Shown: one piece after another, positions 8,651-18,533 of the stretch
Layout: each line of letters opens with the position of its first letter
Numbering within the stretch: position 1 is the stretch's first letter
NCBI RefSeq assembly: GCF_025457425.1
Contig: NZ_JAMXIA010000002.1
Span: 62,001-126,000 of the forward strand
Length of the DNA stretch: 64,000 nucleotides
Source of the DNA: Chryseobacterium foetidum
Lineage (GTDB): Bacteria > Bacteroidota > Bacteroidia > Flavobacteriales > Weeksellaceae
Direction of reading: 5' to 3'
Translations under genes and position numbers: made by a program
The notes under the pieces: generated by a model
What the model was told of the DNA's origin: nothing
The model's input: only the letters and a program-made list of their open reading frames with translations
Database searches by the model: none

Positions 8651-9223
8651 CTATTTTGTGCAGGCTCTGATTCGGCTTAAGCTCACCTGTGTGATCCCTA
8701 AATAAGAGGCAATATATCCCAGCTGAACTCTCTGTAATAAAAGGGGATAATTTTTTAACAACAATTCATATCGATCGGCAGCATTTCCGAAATGCCTTGC
8801 CAGCAATCTGCTTTCTGCTCTTAAAAGCAAATCTTCCGCAAACCTAATACCCCAATTGGCAATCTCTATGTTTTCAATGTATAACTTTCGCAGGTCTTTT
8901 GTATTAAGTTTGTAAAGTGTACAATCTTCCAGCAGTTCAACACTCTCATAGCCTTCATCATCGGCAATATAACTATTGAAAGAAATGATGGTTTCTCCTT
9001 CTTTCCCGAAGGAAAATGTAGTTTCATCGCCATCATACTGAATATATGTTCTGGCGATCCCATTTTTGATAAAGTAAAAATCTTTTTCAATTTTATCCTG
9101 TTGGATGATCACATAATTTTTAGGGAATTTTAGTTCAGTGATGTGACTTTTGAGTATCTGCTTAGAAGATTCTGACAGGGGATAGATCTTATCAAGTATT
9201 TGTTCGATATCCATTACAATCAT
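8651..9223 (-). CDS. Crp/Fnr-family transcriptional regulator, about 190 aa
   Basis: The N-terminal cNMP-binding-like domain (PKNYVIIQQDKIEKDFYFIK, NGIARTYIQYDGDETTF) is followed by a C-terminal helix-turn-helix (LGYIASYLGITQVSLSRIR). A TTG start at 9244 would fall inside the promoter. The ATG at 9223 or the one at 9214 (MDIEQILDKI) fits the -7 element at 9257-9250. It resembles the regulator at 6472-7035 in layout but not closely in sequence. It may control the GNAT gene downstream. Confidence 0.87.
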   Translation of the reverse strand: MIVMDIEQILDKIYPLSESSKQILKSHITELKFPKNYVIIQQDKIEKDFYFIKNGIARTYIQYDGDETTFSFGKEGETIISFNSYIADDEGYESVELLEDCTLYKLNTKDLRKLYIENIEIANWGIRFAEDLLLRAESRLLARHFGNAADRYELLLKNYPLLLQRVQLGYIASYLGITQVSLSRIRACTK

Positions 9224-9249
9224 TTTGTGGATGTAGGTTAGCAACTACT

Positions 9250-9257
9250 CAAATATA
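9250..9257 (-). promoter_or_regulatory. -7 element TATATTTG for the second Crp-like regulator
   Basis: An exact TAnnTTTG on the minus strand, 26 nt upstream of the ATG at 9223. It rules out the TTG at 9244 as the start. Confidence 0.55.
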
Positions 9258-9353
9258 CAAATTTCTGATGCTTTGCAATCTACACATTATGATTCTCCAA
9301 TACGCTGATCATATTTTAATTGCTATGATATCATATAAAGATATCTCATTTTC

Positions 9354-9581
9354 TACAGCAAATATATACCGTGGCCACTGCGGAAAAAAATGTTTTTGCG
9401 TATCCGGGATCAGGGATCCCGGAATCTCAACAAAAACATTTCAGGCTTGAGCAATTTCTTTCTTATTGTTTTAAAGGAATTGATTGCAGTTTTCCTTGTG
9501 CGTGCCTAAACAGTATTCAGCATAAAAAAGTCAGAAACCTCAATGCAAATACAATTCATTGCAATTTTGATCCATATTAAA
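9354..9581. repeat. Dispersed repeat DR-A, copy 2, with a perfect hairpin
   Basis: The second copy of the repeat seen at 7411-7643. In its centre (9404-9422) an 8-bp perfect inverted repeat CCGGGATC / GATCCCGG flanks a 3-nt loop. The copy starts about 100 nt upstream of the -7 element of the regulator gene. Confidence 0.8.
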
Positions 9582-9745
9582 CTTTTGGGATAAATCGTCT
9601 AATCAGATGTTATTACAGGTTCAATGATAAGACTCTTACAAACAGATTGATCAGATTCACTTATAAACCAATTCGTCAGATGTCAGTATAAATAAATTTA
9701 TCAGATAACATGACATTTTAATTCCAGTCAAAAAAAACAATCCAA

Positions 9746-9946
9746 TTATTGTTCAGTGTACCGCAGGGATACATAACCGATCAGCTGATTGGCGGTCAGA
9801 CCCAGTATACGGTAGGCGATAAGATCACCCGCACTCAGAAGCACGGAACTGCTTGAAGGCGTCGCGATGTAAGTTTGACCAGCGGAATAAATGTTGTTAA
9901 AAATAACCGACGAGAAGAAGGCAATGCAGACCATAATACTTGTCAC
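9746..9946 (-). CDS. Doubtful 66-aa open frame with a membrane-like N terminus
   Basis: The frame starts MTSIMVCIAFFSSVIFNN, which could be a signal peptide, and ends …QLIGYVSLRYTEQ. No family is recognised and no promoter is evident. It may be the tail of a decayed secreted protein. The flanking DNA from 9582 to 9745 and from 9947 to 10280 shows no other gene. Confidence 0.25.
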   Translation of the reverse strand: MTSIMVCIAFFSSVIFNNIYSAGQTYIATPSSSSVLLSAGDLIAYRILGLTANQLIGYVSLRYTEQ

Positions 9947-10280
9947 TGCACAGCCGTACGTAATAATTATGATTTAATTTGTTGTATCACTAACGACGAA
10001 CCTTTTAATACACTTGCAATACTATTTAAAAAGAACTTTCGGATTCTACAACACAGTGGTAAGGAGAATTCCTGAAGGGACGACTTGGAAAAATTATTTC
10101 TTTTAAGATGAAAAACTTTGTAAACATTTTTCTGAAAAATCTTATCCTGCCTGCTTTCACAGAATTAAAGTAAGTAATTTTATTAAATGGAATTGCTGTT
10201 GATATTAATTACTGACCGGAAGATTAAAGTGTTCTTTTGAAATAGATCACGACGTTGTCAATAATTTTATTTCTGGAATA

Positions 10281-10523
10281 ATGAGTCAAAAGAGAATAGT
10301 TTACGAATTCATGGATGATGATGACATCATGCCAGAAGCGGATAGCAACGTAACTTATTATCCTAAAACATCTTTTGGTGATTCGCATGAAGACTGTGAT
10401 TTCAAGTACTTTACCAAAAATGAAATAATTAGTGATGTGTTAAAATACTATGATCGTTTCAGTAACATTGTTGCTGAAGAGTCAAATGAAATGTTTATAA
10501 GTATCTATAAAAATTCGGATTAG
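10281..10523 (+). CDS. Hypothetical acidic protein, 80 aa
   Basis: The protein begins MSQKRIVYEFMDDDDIMPEA and is rich in Asp, Glu and aromatic residues, with no signal peptide or membrane segment. No domain is recognised. The start follows an A/T-rich leader, and the composition (regular polar helix towards the end) is more protein-like than the other small frames nearby. It stands alone in a gene-poor stretch; 10524-10870 holds nothing recognisable. Plausible but unproven. Confidence 0.45.
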   Translation: MSQKRIVYEFMDDDDIMPEADSNVTYYPKTSFGDSHEDCDFKYFTKNEIISDVLKYYDRFSNIVAEESNEMFISIYKNSD

Positions 10524-10871
10524 ACTTCATAATTTGTTTCAGTTTAGAAGAAACTGAATTTCGATATACTTAAAACAGATGAATATATTAAATTCGGATA
10601 GTTTAACTAGATTGGAGCCAGGACTTCTAATTATTTAGCAATTTCTATTAATAATATCCTCCATAAAATATTTACATAACTGAGTTAGGGATAAAAACAG
10701 AAATATAATTTGTAAAAAAAGCAATATTTGTATCTTTAGGTCTTTGACATTCAAATATTTAAATAATTTATTGCTATGAGTTTGAAATACCAAATTATAA
10801 ATATTTTTGTACAAACAGGCGGTTTTTGTAAAGAGTTTGATGTACAAATTAAAAATTGAAGCTGGAATCAC

Positions 10872-11033
10872 TTGAGTACGCCAAAAAGTAGAAACAGAAG
10901 TTCAAAAATGTCTGATTCCGAAATTATTTTAATCATGATAGGTTATCGCTTGGGTGCTCACAAAACATTTAAACGTTATTATCAGGAAATAGTTTGTGTA
11001 AATTGGAAAGATCTATTCCCAATTTTAAAGTAA
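10872..11033 (+). pseudogene. IS982-family transposase N-terminal remnant
   Basis: The frame reads …SSKMSDSEIILIMIGYRLGA, then HKTFKRYYQEIV and WKDLFPILK before a stop. This matches the start of IS982-family transposases, where SDSEI, a YR…FKHFY helix and a LFP motif occur in this order. Everything after the first ~55 codons (including the DDE residues) is missing, and 11034-11248 shows no further match. A dead fragment. Confidence 0.65.
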
Positions 11034-11248
11034 TGTGTGTAAGGAAATTCTGTGAAACTGTTGTTATTAAAGATAAGTTTCTAAGAATAAATGAAACTTA
11101 AATCTGACGATTTACAACTTCATTTGTTCAATAATTGTAAATTTGTATAGTATATAATATTCAAATCACAGAACAAAGTTTCTGAAAAAAATACAGGCCT
11201 GTCGATCAAACTATTTCTGCTGGTCATTAAAATAAATTAGTATTCTTT

Positions 11249-12304
11249 ATGAAAATTTTCTTTCTCCGATACATATTGATATCCGCTCTCGTTTACTCAG
11301 TCCAAAGTAAAGCGTGCTCGGCATTTTTGCTGACTGGGAACAATTATAACGTCGTTGGCTTTAATGAAAACTGGAAAACAATGCCAGGAATGATCGTCAT
11401 TAATAAGCGGGATGTCCTGAAAAGGAATATCAGCTGGCAAAATCTGACAACTGATCAAACACAAGCCAATAAACAATGGACTTCAAAATTCGGTTCCGTT
11501 ACGTTTAATCTTTTGGGATATGACCTTCCCTGCTACGGCGTCAATGAAAAAGGTCTTTTTTTGGTTGAATTATATCTCGAAGAGACCAGTAAAGTATATA
11601 ATCCAAAACAGCCTGATATGTTCTGGGCACAATGGATTCAGTATCAGTTGGACAACTACAAAACGGTAAAAGAAGTGGTAGACCATCTGAATGATGGTCC
11701 CAACATTAACTGGTGGCCCAATGCAGCAGGGAGTCATTTTTTCCTGACCGATGCCAAAGGAAATTCTGCAACGATCGCCTTATTAAACGGGAAATACACC
11801 GTACTTACCAATAAGGAAATGCCAATGCCATTGCTATGCAACAATCAGTACCATAAGGATCTGGCCGCTGCTAAAAAATTTGATTTTCTTGGCGGAAATG
11901 AAAAGTTTGATTTTGAACAGAACATAAAATGGGAAGACCGCTACAGCCGTGCGTACTACATGCTAAAAAATTATACGTACGATGAAAAGCCTGTCGACTA
12001 TGCGTGGAATATTTTAAACTCTATACATCCCGGCGAATGGCAGACGGTCATTGATACCAGGAAAATGAATCTGTATTTCAGATCTGATCTGAAGAAAGAG
12101 GTAAAGACCATAGATCTCAAAAAGTTGGATTTCTCCAGAAATGCGGCTATAAAATACTTAGATATCCATACCGATGAGACCGGAATTGTGAACGGGGACT
12201 TTCAAAATCTTACAACTCTAAAAAATAATCAATATGGGGAGAAAGGGTTTCCAATAGGCTATGATAATAAAGAATTTGGAGAATCGGACATTTTGAAAAA
12301 CTGA
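11249..12304 (+). CDS. Linear amide C-N hydrolase, choloylglycine hydrolase / penicillin V acylase family, 351 aa
   Basis: A signal peptide ends at about SKA, exposing a Cys (residue 23, in KACSAFLL) as the new N terminus. In this Ntn-hydrolase family the N-terminal Cys is the nucleophile after processing. The downstream sequence keeps family features: NENW near residue 40, a YGVNEKGLFLVEL segment and an FFLTDAKGNSATI block. Relatives hydrolyse bile-salt amides, penicillin V or acyl-homoserine lactones; the substrate cannot be read from sequence. The signal indicates a periplasmic enzyme. The CPBP gene follows by 69 nt and may be cotranscribed. Confidence 0.85.
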   Translation: MKIFFLRYILISALVYSVQSKACSAFLLTGNNYNVVGFNENWKTMPGMIVINKRDVLKRNISWQNLTTDQTQANKQWTSKFGSVTFNLLGYDLPCYGVNEKGLFLVELYLEETSKVYNPKQPDMFWAQWIQYQLDNYKTVKEVVDHLNDGPNINWWPNAAGSHFFLTDAKGNSATIALLNGKYTVLTNKEMPMPLLCNNQYHKDLAAAKKFDFLGGNEKFDFEQNIKWEDRYSRAYYMLKNYTYDEKPVDYAWNILNSIHPGEWQTVIDTRKMNLYFRSDLKKEVKTIDLKKLDFSRNAAIKYLDIHTDETGIVNGDFQNLTTLKNNQYGEKGFPIGYDNKEFGESDILKN

Positions 12305-12373
12305 AGAAGAACATTGCAAAGTTCTTTGAAAATATCCTTCCGGCTTCATAAGGCTGCAAACCAAACTTTTGAA

Positions 12374-13036
12374 ATGATGAAGATGAAAAGGCTGCTACAA
12401 ACTAAATGGATATCACTAGCGTTACTTGCCATATCTTTTTTACTGATCTATAATCCACTGACAAAATTTCCATATACTTTTTGTGTCATCATTATTTTTA
12501 TCCTAATCAGTACCTATCTGCAAAATGGAGATCTGAAATCACTCAATTTTAAGAACCTCAAATCAGGTGACATAAAGAATATTTTAGTTTCATATCTAAT
12601 CTTAGAATTGAGTGTGGATTTTATGATCCAGCCGCTGGTCAATTGGCTTTGCAACGAACCAGCTGATTATTCTACTTTTGAGCACATCAAAGGTGACACG
12701 GCACAGTATCTCAAATGGCTGTACAGAATGTGGATCAGTGCTGCGATAGGAGAGGAATTGCTGTTCAGGGCATTTGCTTTCGCTCAACTGAAAAATATCT
12801 TCGGTGATAAGAAAATTCTTATAGTGATCCTTTCCGCATTGATGTTCTGTCTGCCCCATTTGTACCAAGGTACGGCAGGACTGATCATGACATTCGTATT
12901 CGGGATTGCTTTTGGATTTTTATATATCAAATTCAAAAATATCTGGATCAATATCATTGTCCACGGACTGATAGATACCGTTTTTCTCACATTGAGCTAC
13001 TTGGGATACATAGAGTTCTACCAGTTTATCTGGTAA
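12374..13036 (+). CDS. CPBP-family intramembrane glutamic endopeptidase, about 220 aa
   Basis: The protein has several hydrophobic segments and the three CPBP (Abi/CAAX protease) motifs: GEELLFRAF (EExxxR), a His in LMFCLPHLYQG, and VHGLIDTV near the end. Eukaryotic relatives cleave prenylated CAAX proteins; bacterial members are often tied to peptide maturation or self-immunity. An earlier TTG at 12314 lies only 10 nt after the previous stop; the ATG at 12374 (MMKMKRLL) is preferred. Its partner may be the upstream Ntn hydrolase. Confidence 0.85.
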   Translation: MMKMKRLLQTKWISLALLAISFLLIYNPLTKFPYTFCVIIIFILISTYLQNGDLKSLNFKNLKSGDIKNILVSYLILELSVDFMIQPLVNWLCNEPADYSTFEHIKGDTAQYLKWLYRMWISAAIGEELLFRAFAFAQLKNIFGDKKILIVILSALMFCLPHLYQGTAGLIMTFVFGIAFGFLYIKFKNIWINIIVHGLIDTVFLTLSYLGYIEFYQFIW

Positions 13037-13679
13037 CGATGTGCTTCTAATTACTTCGTGCAATTTTCGCTTGTAAGTCATTTACTCAAGAACTGATTTC
13101 AGCTGTTTCAAAATAATGTTCTCGTAGTATAAGATTGTCTTATTCGATATTTAAGATAACTTCTTTATAACCTATTTAAAATTTACAAATTGTATTGTCT
13201 ATATGCTTTATAACAGAATAAAAAAATTAGAATATAAAAATCTAAAAAAATTAGGATCTAAGCAATATTAATCTTTTTATAACCTGTTGTGCATTTACCA
13301 TAAATTAATTTTTAATTTGTTTAAACTTTTTTTTAAATATCAAAAAATTAAGATATTGTATCATTGTAATAGGAGTGATTTTAGAGCTAATTCTGGTTGC
13401 CAATCCCTCAAAAGTCTGGTAAATTGCTTTGTAATAAAAATTTCCCGCCGATTTGTGGTATACCTGTTTTGATCCGTTTTCTGATTATAGATTTTACTTT
13501 CGAAAACGACACAAATTCATGTTGATTTTTCTCATTGGAACAGAAAGTTTAATGTTTGAGTAATGTAACAGATTAACCCATAATTTCTCGCTGATCGACC
13601 AATAAATATGGCATTAGACACAGTTTCTCTCGAAACCCAAACTGTACATGTGCAAAAATAAACGATAAGTTAAAACTCT
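13037..13679. other. Gene-free AT-rich gap
   Basis: No coding sequence, terminator or RNA can be supported here. A CCATAA at 13298-13303 lacks the matching half-site and the -7 element of the regulon described at 27-38 kb. Confidence 0.6.
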
Positions 13680-13896
13680 ATATTAATTCTACGCTTTCAG
13701 TGGCATTATCCTGGCTTTATCTATACCTGATCCAGGTACCAAAGTATTTTGAGGATGATTCCAGCTCAAATAATCAATTATCAATTGATCTGCAGACATG
13801 TAAAGCCAACTAAAGTCATTCAGTCCAACAAGAAACTCAGTACTAGCATTACTGTTTAGTTTTGTCTATTAAAAAACTCAGGCAAACATTCGCAGT
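13680..13896 (+). repeat. Conserved 5' flank of DUF3945 gene, copy 1
   Basis: This 217-bp leader aligns with 16584-16798. Shared blocks include ACCAAAGTATTTT, GGATGATTCCAGCT, GTCATTCAGT and the final AGTATGGAA. The duplication therefore covers the regulatory region as well as the gene. No promoter element stands out. Confidence 0.7.
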
Positions 13897-15303
13897 ATGG
13901 AAGAAAATAATCACCTAAAAGATGCTCAACAAGACATGCAGCAACAGGATCGGCAGGCTGATCCGCAATCCAATCCAGATCTAAAAGCATCCGATACTTT
14001 ACTGGTTCTCCACAACCGAAATAAGCTGGTTGGAATTGTCCAAAACATCAATCCTGACGGTACGGTACAGCAGACATCCCCTTACCAAAATAGCTCAGAA
14101 CAAATCCTGAAAATAAAACAAAACGAAAATGCCTTTGCTCAGTTCTATATCAACTTCTATCACCAGCTTAAAAATCCGCAGGAATACTCCTTCTTCAAAG
14201 TAACCGAATATGAAGCCCAACAGACTGCATCAGATTTACAACAGTACATCATTGACTCCGGAGACTAAAATCAACAGGTACTGAAAGAATATGAAGTGTC
14301 CATAGATTCAGTAGAAGCTCATTACAGTAATTACCTAGACATTCAAAGAAATCAAAACAGTCAAAACAGTAAAAGCAATCAAAACGACCACCACAGTTTT
14401 TCAAGTGAAAATAAACCTGCGTTTCATTTCAGATCACAGCGTTACCTCTATGATCCTAAACAAATCAACTGGGATATCATTTGCAAAACAGGACTGAGCA
14501 GGGAAATGCTTGAGAACATGAATGCACTTGAACCATTACTCAAAGGCTATAAAACTCCTATGCTTCTTCCCATCAATATTGAAAACAGTTCATCAGTCTT
14601 AACAACAGATGCAAGAATAGCGTTAAGAGTCGGAAACGCAGGACATCTGGAAATCCGGTTTTTTCCCGTTAAACCGGAACCTGACTACACCAAACCTTAC
14701 TTAGGGCATACTTTCAGCAAAGAAGACCGGATCAATTTACAGGAAACAGGTAATATGGGCAGGGTAGTGGATCTCATCCATCCCATCACCAACGAAATCC
14801 AGCCATCCCTTATCAGCAGAGACCGTCTGACCAATGACCTTATTCCATTAAGCACACAATACATCAGAATTCCCCTCACCATCAAAGGAGTCACCCTCGA
14901 CCAAAACCAAAAAAACACGCTAAAAGAGGGCAAACCGCTCTACCTTGAAAACATGATTTCCAAAAGAGGAACACTATTCAATGCCACCGTCCAGTTCAAT
15001 GCAGACCGGCAATATGTTGAATTTCTATTCAGCAAAAATATAAGAACCCTTCAAAGCAAAACCGTAAAAGGATACAATCTCAACCATCCGGAACTGGGAA
15101 TACCAATCACATTCCGTGACAAAAGACTCTTCTCATGGCAGATAGAAAAACTCAAAAAAGGAGAGCCTACATACATCAATGGCCTGACAGACAAAAACGG
15201 AAAGAAGTACCAGGGCTACATCACCTATGACAAGAATATTGGGAAGTTTCAATTTTCGTTTAAAAATCCGGTAAAAGAACAAGCAAGGATAAATAAATTC
15301 TAA
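13897..15303 (+). pseudogene. DUF4099/DUF3945 protein gene, copy 1, split by one in-frame TAA
   Basis: The frame starting MEENNHLKDAQQDMQQ is open for 123 codons, meets a TAA at 14266-14268 and then continues in the same frame for another 345 codons to 15303. Aligned with the intact copy at 16799-18223, only this nonsense codon and a few substitutions around it break the gene. The second part contains the DUF4099 region (INWDIICKTGLSREMLENM) and both DUF3945 repeats (GVTLDQNQKNTLKEGKPLY; LKKGEPTYINGLTDKNGKKY). A GTG at 14296 could restart translation. The family is common on Bacteroidota mobile elements and its function is unknown. Confidence 0.8.
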
Positions 15304-15522
15304 ATTATATCAATCTACGCTTTGATTCTGAGTTAATTTTTTAAGCCAGAAATGAATTTGCTGAAAAATTAACTACCACGTCCTGATTATTTAAATAAAT
15401 TATTTTTTTTTATATAAAATGTGTTAAAAATTGATAGATTTTATAAAAATAAATATTTAGATTTGAAGACCAAATAATGACATATTTTTTTTATTGTATG
15501 TCTCTCTAATATAGTATTTTTA

Positions 15523-15960
15523 ATGAAAATCTCAAATCTAAAGGCTGTAAAAATCCTTGCGTTGCTAAATGTTACTCTTCTTACAGTATGTGTTTTTATA
15601 ATAATTCTGCTTCAATTTATTCCTCACAATTTATACTTGACTCCGGTTGTTATCGTAATTTCAGTACTTTTGTCAGTATTATTGTTGCGAATAAAGTATA
15701 TTGAAATTGATGAATCAGCAGCTTGTCTTACGATTAGAAAAATCCATCCTTTTGCAAAAAAAGGATATGTTTCACCTATAGCTGAGTTTCCCAAAACGGC
15801 GATTCGGCATTTTGAAATCAGGAACCATATCTTTGGAAAACGCATGAAGATAATTATTCAGTCGCGTTCAATAACAAAAAGATTTCAGTTCAATTTATTT
15901 CTGTTTAGAAAAAAACATTTAAATCAAATTATTAATGTATTGCGAATGTTGCAAAGATAA
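15523..15960 (+). CDS. Small membrane protein of unknown function, 145 aa
   Basis: Two hydrophobic helices occupy about residues 10-57 (ALLNVTLLTVCVFIIILLQF and TPVVIVISVLLSVLLL), separated by a short loop. A basic soluble domain of about 85 residues follows (KYIEIDESAACLTIRKIHP…), with alternating strands like a small PH-type domain. No family is certain. It lies between two DUF3945 copies and so was either trapped by or carried with that duplication. The start at 15523 is the only sensible ATG. Confidence 0.6.
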   Translation: MKISNLKAVKILALLNVTLLTVCVFIIILLQFIPHNLYLTPVVIVISVLLSVLLLRIKYIEIDESAACLTIRKIHPFAKKGYVSPIAEFPKTAIRHFEIRNHIFGKRMKIIIQSRSITKRFQFNLFLFRKKHLNQIINVLRMLQR

Positions 15961-16271
15961 AACAAAGGTGATGAGCAACTTACCTTCAATACAATCAGCG
16001 CTTTAAATAATAGTTTAGAGGATCGCCCTACACGATAGCTTTATTTATAATAATAAGTCCGAGAATCTAAGAGTATCACCCAAGAGGAGTTCTCTTTCCA
16101 TTGGAAGAATATTGGATTTATTTCACAAATAGAAGGTCCATAAAAAATAGCAAAATATAATTTAATTCATTTAAATTTAGTAAGGAATCGATTTCTTTAC
16201 CTTAACCTAAAATATTTGAGTTGAACGGAGCCGAAAGTTCAATCTTAGCTTGTTTGACCGTTTTATTTCAT

Positions 16272-16361
16272 ATGATAAAAAAAAATAAAAATTGGAATTT
16301 TAACAAAAAAATTCAGCTCTGCTTATTTATGGCGTTACCTATACTTTTATTTGCATCATGA
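16272..16361 (+). pseudogene. Truncated signal-peptide ORF, 29 aa
   Basis: The frame reads MIKKNKNWNFNKK followed by a hydrophobic stretch LCLFMALPILLFAS and a stop. It looks like the export signal of a secreted protein whose body has been lost. The surrounding 15961-16583 contains nothing else identifiable. Confidence 0.3.
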
Positions 16362-16583
16362 AATTGAAAAAAAAATGACAAAGTTAAGTTACCGGGTTTT
16401 ATTCCTGACTCTAAAGTAAAGCTCTAAAGTCGGGGGGACTTCGGAGAGCGGTTAATCATATTATAAAGATAGAATGTTCTTTTGACTGTACAGTAAAAGA
16501 CTTGATTATGACATAAGCAATAGTTTTTCCCGAAAGACAATCTGTACAACATCGTCAAAACAAATAAGAACCAATAAATCTGT

Positions 16584-16798
16584 TATTATTCCACGCTTAC
16601 AGTAGCATTACACTGCCTCTATCTATGCCTTTTCTAGATACCAAAGTATTTTCCGGATGATTCCAGCTGAAATATTCATCTACCAGGTGATCTATAGTCA
16701 TGCTGAGCCATCGAGAGTCATTCAGTACAACAATAAACTTAGTACTTATATTAAGTCTTAGTTTTAACCCCTTGGTAAATAAGACAAATATGGGAAGT
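16584..16798 (+). repeat. Conserved 5' flank of DUF3945 gene, copy 2
   Basis: The counterpart of 13680-13896. Here an upstream ATG at 16790 (MGS) precedes the ATG at 16799 that corresponds to the copy-1 start. Confidence 0.7.
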
Positions 16799-18223
16799 AT
16801 GGAAAAAAATAATCACTCACAAGCCGATATACAAAATCTTCAACACGAAGCTCAGCATGCTGATCCGAAATCCACTCCTGCTATAAAATCATCCGATACC
16901 TTACTGGTTCTTCATAACAGCAGTAAGATCATTGGTATTGTACAGGATATTAATCCTGACGGTACAATACTCCACACACCACCTTATCAGAAAACATCAG
17001 AACAAATCCTGAGAATAGAACAAAATGAAAATGCCTTTAAGGAGTTCTATACAGACTTTTACCATCAGCTAAAAAAGCCTGAAGATTACTCTTTCTTCAA
17101 AGTCACTGAATATGAAGCTCATCAGACCGCAACAGATTTACAGCAATATGTCAACGAATCATCATATGAAGACCTCATGTTGCTGAAAGAATATGAAGTG
17201 TCCATAGACTCAGTAGAAGCACACCAGACTAATTATTTAAGCAATCAAAGCAATCATAACACTCAAAACACTTATAACAACCAACAAAGTTTTTCCAATC
17301 AAAACCCATCTGAATTCCGCTTCAGTTCACAGCGTTACCTCTACAGTCCTGAACAAATTAACTGGGATATCATTTGCAAAACAGGACTGAGCAGAGAAAA
17401 GCTTGAAAACATGAATGCACTTGAACCATTACTCAAAGGCTATAAAACTCCTATGCTTCTTCCCATCAATATCGAAAACAGTTCATCAGTCTTAACAACA
17501 GATGCAAGAATAGCGCTCAGAGTCGGAAACGCAGGACATCTGGAAATCCGGTTTTTTCCCGTTAAACCGGAACCTGACTACACCAAACCTTACTTAGGGC
17601 ATACTTTCAGCAAAGAAGACCAGATCAATTTACAGGAAACAGGAAATATGGGCAGGGTAGTCGATCTCATCCATCCCATCACCAACGAAATCCAGCCATC
17701 CCTTATCAGCAGAGACCGTCTGACCAATGACCTTATTCCATTAAGCACACAATACATCAGAATTCCCCTCACCATCAAAGGAGTCACCCTCGACCAAAAC
17801 CAAAAAAACACGCTAAAAGAGGGCAAACCGCTCTACCTTGAAAACATGATTTCCAAAAGAGGAACACTATTCAATGCCACCGTCCAGTTCAATGCAGACC
17901 GGCAGTATGTTGAATTCCTGTTCAGCAAAAATATAAGAACCCTTCAAAGCAAAACCGTAAAAGGACACAATCTCAACCATCAGAAATCAGAAATTCCCAT
18001 CACATTCCGTGATAAAAAACTTTTCCCATGGCAGATCGAAAAACTTAAAAAAGGAGAGCCTGCGTACATCAATGGCCTGACAGACAAAAACGGAAAAACG
18101 TACCAGGGCTACATCAGCTATGACAATAATATTGGAAAGTTTGAATTTTCATTTAAAAACCCGCTAAAAGAACAGGAAAGGATAAATAAACCTTTTAACA
18201 AATCCAAAGGCCGCAAAATGTAA
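16799..18223 (+). CDS. DUF4099/DUF3945 domain-containing protein, intact copy 2, 474 aa
   Basis: The start at 16799 (MEKNNHSQADIQ) matches copy 1; the frame is open further upstream to 16700, but that part lies in the shared leader. The order of elements is a conserved N-terminal region (DTLLVLHNSSKIIGIVQDIN, EYSFF-type YSFFKVTEYEA), an Asn/Gln/Ser-rich linker (about 150-175), the DUF4099 segment INWDIICKTGLSREKLENM, and two DUF3945 repeats. It is soluble, without signal or membrane helices. Between roughly 17390 and 17950 it is nearly identical to copy 1 at the DNA level, while the N-terminal third has diverged. The function is unknown; relatives cluster with RadC, topoisomerase and mobilisation genes on mobile elements. 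Confidence 0.85.
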   Translation: MEKNNHSQADIQNLQHEAQHADPKSTPAIKSSDTLLVLHNSSKIIGIVQDINPDGTILHTPPYQKTSEQILRIEQNENAFKEFYTDFYHQLKKPEDYSFFKVTEYEAHQTATDLQQYVNESSYEDLMLLKEYEVSIDSVEAHQTNYLSNQSNHNTQNTYNNQQSFSNQNPSEFRFSSQRYLYSPEQINWDIICKTGLSREKLENMNALEPLLKGYKTPMLLPINIENSSSVLTTDARIALRVGNAGHLEIRFFPVKPEPDYTKPYLGHTFSKEDQINLQETGNMGRVVDLIHPITNEIQPSLISRDRLTNDLIPLSTQYIRIPLTIKGVTLDQNQKNTLKEGKPLYLENMISKRGTLFNATVQFNADRQYVEFLFSKNIRTLQSKTVKGHNLNHQKSEIPITFRDKKLFPWQIEKLKKGEPAYINGLTDKNGKTYQGYISYDNNIGKFEFSFKNPLKEQERINKPFNKSKGRKM

Positions 18224-18302
18224 GCTTTTAAACAGCAATGTTACCTGTTTAAAACAAAAAAATAAATATATTTATCTTAAAATAAATTTATAGAATCCAG
18301 TT

Positions 18303-18479
18303 ATGAAAGAACTTATCAAAAAAATCAATGCTGAATTTGAAGCATTTTCGACTGAAGCGAGTCTGCAATCTGAAAAAGGAAACAAGGCAGCAGGAACAAG
18401 AGCCGGAAAATCAGCTTTGGAACTAAGCAAACTTTTTAAGGAATTCCGAAAAGTTTCTCTTGAGGAATCAAAAAAATAA
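18303..18479 (+). CDS. Histone H1-like nucleoid protein, 58 aa
   Basis: The protein runs MKELIKKINAEFEAFSTEAS…EKGNKAAGTRAGKSALELSK…FRKVSLEESKK. This is the short Hc1-like histone H1 family found throughout Flavobacteriia, normally 58-60 residues, so the gene is full length. It is mostly helical and basic and is expected to bind DNA without strong sequence preference. It has its own terminator immediately after the stop codon. Confidence 0.85.
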   Translation: MKELIKKINAEFEAFSTEASLQSEKGNKAAGTRAGKSALELSKLFKEFRKVSLEESKK

Positions 18480-18493
18480 TACTCGCCTAAAAC

Positions 18494-18533
18494 AAAAAGA
18501 ATCCGTCTCACAACTGTAATCAGGATTCTTTTT
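18494..18533 (+). terminator. Terminator of the histone H1-like gene, sharing an IS1182 end sequence
   Basis: An 11-bp perfect stem AAAAAGAATCC / GGATTCTTTTT with an 18-nt loop. The left 22 nt (AAAAAGAATCCGTCTCACAA then CT) are identical to the left end of the IS1182 element at 44131, and the TTTTTGGTTAT that follows also resembles the IS sequence. Confidence 0.8.

Noticed and set aside
9404..9422. CCGGGATC / GATCCCGG hairpin as a gene terminator
   Set aside because: No T run follows on either strand and no gene ends there; it is part of the dispersed repeat.
10635..10871. 78-codon open frame on the minus strand with hydrophobic composition
   Set aside because: Very AT-rich, many Leu/Phe/Ile from T-rich codons, no promoter or start context, and it runs to the edge of the IS982 remnant. 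Probably chance.
13287..13472. 61-codon plus-strand frame with CCATAA nearby
   Set aside because: The half-site has no partner and no -7 element at the 25-nt spacing; the translation has no protein-like character.
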